This document shows positions 1 through 11,026 of a stretch of 64,000 nt of DNA, one piece after another; the first letter of the stretch is position 1, and the number at the start of each line of letters is the position of its first letter. The position numbers were made by a program, and so were the translations under genes. Source of the stretch: Gorsachius magnificus (taxonomy: Eukaryota > Chordata > Aves > Pelecaniformes > Ardeidae); contig CM067086.1 of the NCBI GenBank assembly GCA_034008185.1, positions 1,922,001 through 1,986,000 on the forward strand. Direction: 5' to 3'. A model generated the notes under the pieces. The model was not told the DNA's origin. It worked only from the letters and a program-made list of their open reading frames with translations, and did not search any database.

Positions 1-1141
1 GTGGGGGCGATCTGCCTGCCTAGCTTTGAGCAGCTAATTGCCTGAAGTGCCTGCTTACGGAATATAGCTGCTGCCTCTCTGCTTAAAGGATAGAGCCAGG
101 AGTATCCTAAGAGCATTAGCAAGCTGGATTGCATTCTGGAAGTGCTCATCCATCTCCTTTGAAGAGAAACAAAGCCCAGGTCTTAAGTTATGTGCCTCTG
201 TGCTCGGCCTGAGTCAGGTGAATTGCAACCTTACTGCCTAACCTGGTGGTAGAATCATATTTGGACTTACCTGTCTGGTCTAGCACCTGTGGGTATGACA
301 TTCCGAGCTGTGGGTGCCATTGCCTGGAAAAAACATGTCTTGCAAACGACACGGCCAAAGAGCCCCTACACTCCCTCTTTGCCCCTTCTTCCTCATTTCT
401 ACCTTTTCTGCCTGTCATACTTTGTTCTTTCTCCTTTCTCCTCTTTTTCTTGTTCTGCATTTGCCTTTCTGGAAGAAACTCCTTTGCTTGTGTAAAACCT
501 GGAGCATTGCTACGGAACCAGATCTGTTCTTTCTCCTTTCTGTTTGGTTCATGGGCTTTTTCAACAGGAAACATCTCACCCTCTGTATTTATACACTGCC
601 TTGCACGTTAGTGTTACCACATGTATAATTCAAAGTGCAGCATTCACAGATCGTGCACTGGGAAGAGAATCCCACATGCAGTTGACCTTCTTCAAGCTAC
701 TCTCCACAAGGTGGGCTTCTATAGCTTCACAAGTGTTTTGAGAAAGGGACCACACTGACCTCAAGTTATTCTAGTTGTGATCACCCCAGAGGCAGAAATA
801 AATTCATCCTGCTATCCCTTCTGAGGTTATCCCTTTCCAAGAATAGTTTCATTTTGTGTCCTGACTAATCCATGTCACCAACCAGACTCAGCAGTCCGGT
901 TTTCTGTCCAAATTTTCCTGTCTGATTATCCATTGTTTCCCCATCCACTCCAGGGCAGGTCTTTGTGATGCACAGATTTAGACTACCCAAGGGATCCATA
1001 TCACTGTTAATTAACACTTTTGGATAGTTATCTAGTATGATGTTGTTACAGCCACAGAAAAGGGACTTGTGGATCTGTACTACGACTGAGAGTGTTAACG
1101 GGATAACAAACACACCACAGGGAGTGGGGTCAGGAACTCAC
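1..1141. other. Region downstream of the CCDC9B stop, no gene recognised
   Basis: This stretch should hold the 3' UTR or a 3' UTR intron of CCDC9B. I see no clear minus-strand AATAAA signal close to the stop and no repeat I can name. Open frames here, on both strands, are short and without features of known proteins. Confidence 0.5.
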
Positions 1142-1173
1142 CTTCTGCCTCAGGCAAGCCGGTACAATCTTTG

Positions 1174-1959
1174 CTAATTGAGACTGTTCCCACTGTCCTT
1201 GTCCTTGCAATCCTCAGGCTGGTCCCCTTCCCTGGACTGTGATTTTGCTGTGTCCTGCTCAGACACAACAGTCTCGTCAGAGTTGACTTTCCTTGGGGGC
1301 AAAGGCTCTCCTCTGTGTTCAGCGTCTTCAGCATCTTCACCTCCCTTCAGTGCAAGTGTTTGCCCCTGAAGGGCAGTGTCTTGGGTCACTTCTTCCCCTC
1401 TTTTTCTTGCCAGCTGTCCTTGACCTGCATCCAGTCTGTCTCCTGCTGCTGTGTCAAGCTTTCCTCCGTGGCCGTTTGAAGAGTCCTCAGTGGACTCCTG
1501 TTCCGAAGCTGTGTTTTTCTCTAAGACAGCTCCATCTGAATTCACTCCCGTGGGCAATGGCAAGGTCTCCTCACTGCCGTGTGTGGTGGCTTGCACAGTG
1601 CTTGGAAGGCTGCTGGGTGAAGCAGGGCTGTTAGTGCTCTCCTTCTCCTGAGAGATGTCAGCAGTGCCAGGCTTCCCACTGGCATCTTCCCCAATGCCTT
1701 CCTGACTTGGCTTGTGTCCTGGCTCTGAGTCACCTGGGATGGCCACAGACACTTCCATGCTGAAGGCCTTCATTCCTCTCCGCTCCTCCTTCTGGCCATT
1801 GTGGGCAGACTGGACCTTTCCACTTCGTAGCTTTTGTGATGAGGAGGCACCATGATCTTGGGGGCTTGGCTGTTTCACCTCCTCCTCCAGCTCAGCTGCA
1901 CAGTTCTCTTCCACCCCCTCCTCACCTCTGCTCTTCCGCTTGTCCGTACCAAGGCTCCT
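1174..1959 (-). CDS. CCDC9B: CCDC9B terminal coding exon 13, acidic disordered tail
   Basis: The acceptor ctttteccag-type tract ends at 1961-1960 (cccag), and the frame continues from phase 0: [18 protein letters not shown] and onward for 261 codons to TAG at 1176-1174. The sequence is rich in E, D, S, G, T and Q, with no predicted fold; it resembles the long low-complexity tail of CCDC9B rather than a domain. Two copies of a VNSDxxVxExxTA motif (near 1544 and 1287) point to an internal duplication. A consensus donor lies 32 bases after the stop (1142/1141), so the exon may continue as 3' UTR and be spliced again. Confidence 0.85.
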   Translation of the reverse strand, partial: RSLGTDKRKSRGEEGVEENCAAELEEEVKQPSPQDHGASSSQKLRSGKVQSAHNGQKEERRGMKAFSMEVSVAIPGDSEPGHKPSQEGIGEDASGKPGTADISQEKESTNSPASPSSLPSTVQATTHGSEETLPLPTGVNSDGAVLEKNTASEQESTEDSSNGHGGKLDTAAGDRLDAGQGQLARKRGEEVTQDTALQGQTLALKGGEDAEDAEHRGEPLPPRKVNSDETVVSEQDTAKSQSREGDQPEDCKDKDSGNSLN

Positions 1960-4900
1960 CTGGGAAAAGAAGGAGATATTTAGTTGAGCTTATTAAAATA
2001 CCAGTATATGGTATTCCTTGTCTATGATGGTTCTCAAAACTTGAGGAAAAATTCGCGGAGGCCATTAAAGGATGTAGGTGGAGAACAGAAGTGGGGAGAA
2101 GGGACCAGAATAAGTGGGGTGGTTGTGCTGACAGGGGGTCAATGCAAAGAAGTGAACTTGCTTTTGCATCATGCCATCTGGAGAGTGCTAACGAGGGGTA
2201 CATATACCCCAACATAGAGATCTCCCAGCTCTGCACTGGCTGAGAGCCTCCAACTTTCCTGGCAGTACATGTTTTGAGAAAACTCAGTAGCCTTGACTGA
2301 TGAACTCACCTGGCCGTCAAGGTCATCCTTCAGAAGAGACATGTCCTCGCCTTCTTTTGCATCCCATCTGTCAAGAAAAAAAAATATCAGAATTTAGGCC
2401 TTCAAGTTCTCATATGGCAAAGCCACTCTCCCTGCCTGACGCCTGGGTAGGAATTTCTACCAGGGCCATGCATTCCTTGTCTGAGCCCCTTGGCCAGGCA
2501 ACCAGAGATAAAGGTGGCAGACGTAACTGGTCCAGTTCCTTTTGGCACCTGCAAAGTACGCAGCCCATCCAGAGACACTCATCTGAGACCACTAAATCTT
2601 AATGAACTGGTTGTCATAATTCTAGATGTAAAATAAAATCCAATTGCCAGAACAGACATATATCATTAGACTAATAAGATACAGAGTTTGCTTATGCCCG
2701 TGTCTGCCACAGTCTTGTCCTGCTTGCCTGACAGTGCCTAAGTGTCCCAGATCTCCATAACAGCAGTCATAAGAGGCAGATGGTGAAGGATAAAATTGCT
2801 TTGAAGTAGCCTGGGAGGTTGGAGACATGGACATGTGCAAGCAGCCTGCGAGAATGGCCGTAAGGATCAGACTGAAGGTCCAGTTAGCCCAGGGTCTCTT
2901 CCCCTCTCAGCATCACTAGCAGTTGCGTGGGGTAGAGTTTGGAAAGAGGGCAGATGCGTTTAACACCTCCCCAGTACCCTACCCAGCTTCCAGAAATGTG
3001 CAGCTCTGGGATTTCCTGAGCCTGAGATGGTATCTCTGTGTTGAGTCATGCTGTTCCAAGGATTTGTGCAAGTGCATTTTGACCCCACAGTAAATTTGCA
3101 GCAGCTACATCATCATGTGCCAAAGAGGGCCACAGCTTACTTAAAGGCTGCCTGACGAACTGCTTTCTTTTGCTTGGTTGAACTTGGTAGGGTGAATATA
3201 AATCTGAATTTGTCCATGCAGTGCTACTAGGCAGGGGGGGGTCTTAGTAACCCTTACCTTCTCATATGTGGGCCTGGTGAGTTACATCACGCACACACAA
3301 ACATTTTGTATATATGCACACATATATATAATTTATACATATTTCTCCCTGCCCCATACTTTTAAAAACACCACATGTGCAAACATGTGTGAGATTTAAT
3401 TCTTCTCTAGACAGACTCTGCCAGGCTTATGGGCCTCTTCATTTAGCAAATCTGGGCGAAGATACAAAAAAATGAAAACGCACACTGAGGTGACTGCAGA
3501 GTCAGGCATTTCCAGAAGCAAATGTGTTACAGTGACCCCATGTACCCTTGTGAAAATTGTGTGGGAATTACCATCACAAGCTCCACCGTACAATCACGCT
3601 AAGCTGCTTCACACTGTCTTTTTGCCTAGCAAAGTCCTTAGGGCAGGAGCAAATTGCATTTGCAAGCACCTCAAGGTGCTCTCAGAGTGCAGAGCTGGGT
3701 ACAGTGTCTTTAAGCCAGAGGGTGAAGCAGCCGTACAGGGCTTAGAGATGGACCCAGCACCCAAACTACAGCCACTGAGGTCTTGTCCTGAATACAGGGT
3801 AGGTCCCCGCCACCAACTGGGGCCCCTTTTCTTGGAAGTAGCCCCCACCGCTGGGGTTGTATTTTCAGTGGTGCCCTGCAAGAGCTCCAAAAGTCAGGCT
3901 GTGTGGGTAGAGCTCATCATACAATGTGAACCGTGTTAAGTTTCAGGATGGGCCGCCCTCATGATCAGTTCCCCTCTGTACTCAACATTGATGCTGGTGG
4001 GACTGGTGACTGCTTTCCCCAGATAGATATCTAAACCCAGAGGAATGATTTGCTGGCTGCAGGTTTCTGCCTCTCCCTGCTCCGTCTACTCTACCGCTGC
4101 GTGGCTCCTGTAGAGCCAGCCCAGAACAGACCACCCCCACAGGTCTAAAGATAGCCCAAACTAGCTAGACAGCAATTTTGAAATATTCAGCATCTCCGCC
4201 TGACATTTTCCTCCTCCCCATCATTACCACTAACACACCAGAGTGTGCTATTAATCACTAACATGCAATGAAAATACTTAGCACATTCCCTAGCATGGCT
4301 AGTGCTATTCAGGATAGATGCTGATACAGGAACTTGGCTCCAAATACCGTATGGGGTGAGGTGCTGCTGTAGGTCACCACCAGATGCTCCAAAGTGGGTC
4401 TTACCACTGTATTGGGTTGCTTGGACTTAAATGGGAGAGGAGTCTCTAAGTGATAAAGGGCAGATACAAGCAAAGATAAGGAATATTCAGCACCCCAAAG
4501 GCTCCCCGAGCTGAGGTTTGAAATGATAGAAAAGCTTCAGGAATGGCTCTTCCCAAAGAGAAGCAGTGGAGCAAAGGATGCTCTTCCAGCTTCAGAGACA
4601 AGATTACATGACCAGAGAGTCACAGGATCCCTTCTAGATCAATGGAGGACACAGGAGACGCAATGAAGAAGAGATAAGAAAAATAAAAGTCCATGAGTTG
4701 AGATGGATGGGCAGAAGAGAGCTATTCTAAAGTGATTCTGGCAGGATGGAGCAGTTGGATGGTGGTGAGAGAGGTGTCCGTGCTGCAGCAAACAAGTGTT
4801 TGGCTTCCTCACTTCCCCAGGTCCACAGGTGAAGATGAGGACTTTATGGCATGACTCCATGTTCCAGCTAGTCACATCAGTAGTGTTTAAGATGCTTCTT

Positions 4901-7900
4901 TGTACTTTTAAATGAACCACAATTTTTCATCCTAGCAGCTGATAAATGTGAAGTACAGCAAACAAGAATGAAAATAAATAAATAAATCGATATACTTTCC
5001 AGCCCCATTTCTAATGGAGGATGTTCAGGGAGGAGTACGATGTATTGTTTCACTGTGAGATAAAATGAGAAAAAAGTAAAAAGAACAAGAATAAAGAATG
5101 TCTCTGTGGAGACAATAGTATATAAGATTTTATAATTCCATCAGCAAGATAATTTAGGCATCTAAACAGGATTCTAGCACCAGCCATTTTGGGGTCTTAA
5201 AGCCTTTAAATGCATATGAATAATATCCTGACTGAACCCAGCAGCACTGGAGGAGTTAGATCCACTAAAAAGTCTCCAAGCCTCTGCACTGGGGGCACAA
5301 ACACATACTGGAAAACAAACCTTCTTAGTTTGTCGTGAGAAATAGAACAGGCTGTGGAAGCCCCTGACAAGCCAGGTGTCCTCTCTGCGACACGTCCTCC
5401 CTGCAATACATCCTCTGGGCCTCCCAGCAGAAGGGGCTAAACCTCGCTGTGTAAGCTGGCGGGCTGCTGACCTTCCCCTCTCCCCAGATAAAGAATGCAT
5501 CCCAGAAACAACTGTCACTTTGAGCTGGTTGACATTGCTGGCATGCTTTGACTCTGATGTGCTTCAAGCAGGGATGTCCAAGGCACAAGGGATCTTAAGT
5601 CTGCTGGATCCACTGCGCAAATCTCCTGGCAATGGGGGGTGGTGAGAAGAGCAAGGGAACAATACGATATTATTACAGCAGGTAGAAGTGCTGATACCCA
5701 GGTATAGCCCTAGTCAGTTTGAAATGAGGAGGCTGCCTTCAGTGACCTCTCCAAGCTCTGGAGCAGAAGACCACTGCAGGAAGAGACTCTGAGTGCTGCT
5801 TCTGAGCGGCAGCTCAATGAGATGTCATCAAGCAGCAGTCCAAGCTGGCCAGTCAGAGGCTCTGAGGCAGTCTGTACAAAACATAAAATCCCAGCCCAAT
5901 ATTATTTCTTTGAATTTCTGCCGTAAGACAGCTAGCCAAGGCATTCCTTCTGGACAGGGCTCTGAGAGCTCAGCATAGAAGGAAAAAGAAATGGCCCAAG
6001 ACCCTGTTTATGATTTCTGGAAACTAGTCAGCATCTGCCTGTCACAGGCACGCTTTGGGGCGTAAGTTGACCTTTGCTGAGGAGGAGGAGAAGAGATGGA
6101 TACAGGAGAGTGGGCAGGCTGTCATCCCCTCCCCTGGGTCTGACCAGGGCAGACACGGTGCCCGAGACAGGACCTGAGCGCTGGCGTTTGACCCACGGGC
6201 TGGAGCATGGAGGGAGGAGATCATAGCATACTCCATGCATCTGCTCTGCCTGTAAAAGGGAAGCAACAAACTCTTTGTCCATTCCAAGAAGCCACCCAAA
6301 ATCAACACTGCTCTTTCGTCTACAGGCTATCCCAGCACACATGTAACCAGCCATACGCATCTCAATTGTACAGCTCAAATGCCCACAGAGCAGAAAAGAA
6401 TGACTGCATTAGGATTAAAGTTTAAGATTAAACACGGGAAAAGCATGAGGTTTATCATGTCATCAGGTCCTTTTAACATCATCATTATTTTCTGAAGCCT
6501 TTCCTTATGTTTTGCTGCTTGGGAGGAAGGACAGGGGTAGGCCACATCTGGATGAGCTAAGTCGCTGATCCCACGCCTTATACACCTGATCCTCCCCAAA
6601 GGGCCCTGAGACACAGCCCAGCTCTCATGATGAGACAGGGTGGGCATGGCCAACAGCTGATGACATGACCAGAATAAACTAGACGTACCACCACAGGAGG
6701 CTCCGAGGAAAACCTCCTCTGCGCCATCCCACCTCCCCAGGCCCTGAAGTGCAGGGGAACAAAAGACCCCTGTAGGAAGGAGAGAGAAAGGAAGAAAATT
6801 ATCTTTGCAGTGGGTATAACTCAGGTTCCTGGCAAACACTGACGGAAAACATGAGTTGCTTGCTCTCTGCAATTTCTTCCAGCCCTTGGGAGCATTGAGC
6901 ATCTCTCCCGCAAAGAGACACAATCTGCTCTGCAGCAATAAGGTGGCCTGTGAACCCTTCTCAAAGCAGAGGGGATGGCACTAGATGTGCATTTTAAAGG
7001 AACAGATGGATCAAAGTCCAAAGGAAAGGTGTCTCAAGAAACAGTGTTCTCTGATGAGCTTGGAGGAGACCTAGACAACTAATAACTGAGCCAGTTAAGT
7101 TCAGAGGGAAGAAGGGACAGCAACGCTGCATCAGAAGCCTTCCTCTTGAATCCAGTTAGCCCAAAACTGATGTGTGATTTTAGGAAAGCTGTATTCTGTA
7201 ACAAGTACTATCTTTTAGAAAGGATGATGGCCTAAAGCAGGTCATTTGTGGCTGTTAAAAGTCTTACAGCCAGTGTGGGGGTGGTAGTGTCTGTACAACA
7301 GCTACCTGTGCTTTAACTTTTTATATGTAGCATCAGGCAGATATATTTTTTCCTTCTGTTTTTCTTCCCCAGGGCAGCTGTTAAGTAATTCCTGTGCATA
7401 AATTTTCTTCCTATGTCTCTCTCTGTCCACCTCCCTGCTCCCATTGTTTAGTTCTTCCCTCACTGCCAAGTAGCCCATCAATTTTAAATTTTATTTCTGT
7501 GTCTCTCTCTGGCCAGCTCCCTGTCCTTCTTTTTATTATCACAAATAACCAAATTTCAGTGGCAAACCTTGGAAGCAGAACTACGCTTACTCCTTAGGGT
7601 AGTTGTGGAGGTCTGGGAGTTTGGTTTGGCCCTGACGGGTTGGCATCTTCAGACAGGGCAGAACTGTGTGTTGTTGCCTGCAGTCTGAAGCCTCGTAAGG
7701 TATTCATAGAAAGTAACAACATAAAGCAAATCTATTGGCATGCCCATCCCGCACATCCTCTGGGAACTGCTGTAATTCCCTGGTGCTGCAGTCAGCAGCT
7801 GGGGGAGAGCAAGCATGAGCACAGCTCATCAGCTTTTCTTTCCCAAGAAAGAAAATTTTATTGGGGATGGAGCTAAAGAAAGGAAAGGGGTGGAATGTAA

Positions 7901-10900
7901 CTTAAAAACAAAGCTAACGATTATTTGCATGCTGTTGGTCCTGTTCTTCACCAATTTATCAGAACGAAATTTAATTTTAGAAAGTCTGATTAACTAACAG
8001 GGCTTAGGGAGACAGAAGATAACCCATCTTTATGCTGCAAGCAGTTTCCCAGTCCACAGCTTAACTAGCTGAGAGTTACGACTGCTCAAGTGCATTTCCT
8101 CAAAGCCACTGGAAACAAACGCAACATTAAAAATCTCCAGGCTTAAGTGCAGTGCCAGGCTCTGCATGTTAGACCTACTAACTCTCCTGACACAGCAGAA
8201 TCCTGCACACGCAGGCCCTGCCTAACACCCTTCATTTCAGCCAAGTAACAGCACGCAGCAGCTGCCCTCCAGCTAACTGATTTCTCCTGGGTAGTGCTGT
8301 GAGTACCCCTCTGAAGCCCTCGTCTGCTTAGGCGTCTGGTTAACTGCACGGTCATAACTGACCTGGGTGGTTGAAGAATGCTGACATTAAAAGCTACCGC
8401 AATGGTTTTGTGTTCTGGACAAATGAAGAGGCTTGGGGTATGTAATCAACTCTTCAGCCTTTTGTTGCCCACTAAAGGGCATGGTAGTTCTGTGAAGACG
8501 ATTACTGTTATTAAACCGTCAGCATGGCTCCAGGAAACTGAAGACTGCACTGAAATTTAATTATGAAGAGCAGCAGGGGAGGGGGGGCCCTGGGAGGATG
8601 TGGGCGAACCTGTAAAATGCACTCAGTTTTGCTGATATTCTGAAGTGACGTCTGTGCAAATTACTATATTGCTGTGTGCTGCCCACAGCTGGCAGGAGCA
8701 GGCCACTTCCCTCCTCACACCTTTAATCATAGAATCATAGAATGTTTTGGGTTGGAAGGCACCCCTAGAGGTCATCTAGTCCAAGCTCCCTGCAGGGAGC
8801 AGGGACACCTTGAACCACATCAGGTTGCTCACAGCCCCGTCCAACCTGGCCTGGAATGTTCCCAGGGATGGGGCCTCCACCCCCTCTCTGGGCAGCCTGT
8901 TCCAGCGTTTCACCACCCTCAGTGTAAAGAATTTCTGCCTTATATCTAGTCTAAACCTACCCTGGTTTAGTTTAAAACCATTACCCCTTGTCCTGTCACA
9001 GCTGGCCCTACTAAAAAGATTTTCCCCATCTTTCCTATGGGCCCCCTTTAGCTGCTGAAAGGCCGTAATCAGGTGTCCCTGCAGCCTTCTCTTCTCCAGG
9101 CTGAACAACCCCAACTGGAGAACAGTTTTTTAAGATGAAAAGGCATCTGTACCACAGTATCAATCCTGGTTACTATTGATTCCGTTGGGAACTGTCTTTG
9201 GAGGCTGCTCCTCTGTATCAGCAGTGCCTGGAAGTCAGATAAGATGTGTTCACGAGCTTGCTGGGGCATGTGCCAATGCTACCCAAACCTGGTCACAGAG
9301 TAACCCTCACCCCGCTAGGCTGTTCTGCAGAGAGTCGATGCAGCAAGTCAGTACGGTGATGATGCACCCCGCAAGTACCACAAACCCCACTATTTGAAGT
9401 CCTGCCAGACACGGTCCCAGGCAACGTGGGCTCATCTGAAAAGATGCCGTTGTGGAACAATATCTCTGTTTGTCTGGCCCTCTTCACAATCAGGCAAGGA
9501 ATGAGCCCTGGATGTGTATATCACAACCAACAGCTTGCGGCACTGCTGCCAGCCTCCTTACCTTCTGGCTCTGCCAGTCAGTCTGTCCTTTCCTTTGGCT
9601 CGGCTGCTCACAGCAGGTACTGCTTTCGGACCAGGATCGCTCACACTCACTCCATGCTGTCCCCCACCTAGAAGACATGTTGGAAATGCCATGCAAGAGC
9701 AGGCAGAACCAGTTGATGGACCACTGAAGGGGCCAACAACCTTGTATCACTGGAAAGTACCTCTGCAGGGGGAAGCCTTTGAAGCTATATGCATACTGTA
9801 TGTATATTTTCTAAAGTAATAAATACAAAATGAGAATTTAGGGGTGTTTCTTCTGTATTTTTTATTACAAATTCCAACTATGACTTTAAATCTTGTTCCT
9901 TGGATGCAGTCTCCCTTGTGCTGTTCTTGGAAGACTTGTTTTTGTTCTCCCTTGCCACACAGCACAGACCGTACCGCACAGCTATGAGAGTAGCCTCGCG
10001 GTATGTCCCCAAAAGGCACTCCAAATCTACAAGAGTGCCTGTGAGAACTCTCTCCAGGAGGGCATATCAGAGGTGCTGACATTTAGTGGGGTGACGCAAC
10101 AGAGTCATGTGGTTTACTCACCTCTCCCATCGTGAGGAAAGGACCTGTGCTGGAATTTCCTTGCGCTTCTTCCCCCTGAAAGGACAAAGCAAAGCATGCG
10201 CAGAAGTGAGTGAGGTTCCGTATGGACATGCAGCAGAAAGCTTGATGTTCAAACAGGGTGTCAGAAGGGAAAGCTTTGTTCTGCCAGTCCATCTCCTGAG
10301 AAACAGGAGTCATGATGGACTTATGCTAGTAAAGAAGCCAGTATGTGCCACAGGGATCAGAGATGATGTGCTCTGGAATAGGATTGCCTCTCAAACCAGT
10401 GTTTGGGAAAGGAGGCAGTGCTGAGCCTCCGATTTGTGTCATACAAGGTTACAGAAACCGTGCCACTGCTCTCCCTGGGAAGGTCAAAAGCACTAGCACC
10501 CAGACGCTCAGATCCCATCCCCTGAGCACTCTGCGAAGCAGAGAGGGCTGAGACCCCAAACTGCACTCAGAGGCATTTGCCCAGGAAAGCAGAGTTTCAC
10601 AACTGACAGCCACGACAGCTGCTGTGGCACTGGGATTCGCACGATCAGCATTCACTAGCATCAGGACAGAGTCTAGGTGTCCCTTGCCAACCTTTCTTAT
10701 TGCTGGGATTATCCAAGGCTGGCTCCCCATCCTTAACAAAGTCCTCTTCAAACCTGCAGGTTAAAAACAGGCATTGTCAGACCTGACCATTCTCCTCCAG
10801 TGTGCAAAAGTGTGGGCAGGAGACCTCAAGCCGACACAGGCTCCAGCCTTCAGCCCTTCTGCACCTGCCCACTGGCAAATTTGTGCAGGTTTATCAGCAG

Positions 10901-10994
10901 GAGCTGAAACTGCATGCACTAACCAGGAGAAATGAGGCTGTGAGGCAATTCTACCCCAAAGGGGAACCTCTAAAACCTTTACAACAGTACCCGC

Positions 10995-11026
<32 letters not shown>

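Larger units (their letters stand above)
2368..9561. other. CCDC9B intron between exons 11 and 12
   Basis: This 7.2-kb intron contains a CA/TA-rich simple repeat at about 3.3 kb, an AAAT microsatellite at 4.97 kb and an antisense CR1 at 8.7-9.1 kb. Apart from these I see no supported gene. A 42-codon hydrophobic frame at 9307-9435 (minus) follows an acceptor-like site and is discussed as a finding. Confidence 0.6.

Noticed and set aside
10688..10753. GC-AG donor for CCDC9B exon 9, joining exon 10 in the KKRKEIPAQ frame directly to the WDAKEG exon
   Set aside because: It made an open frame but used a poor noncanonical donor. The canonical GT donor at 10692 connects through exon 10 to exon 11, whose [11 protein letters not shown] matches CCDC9B, so the GC donor is not needed.
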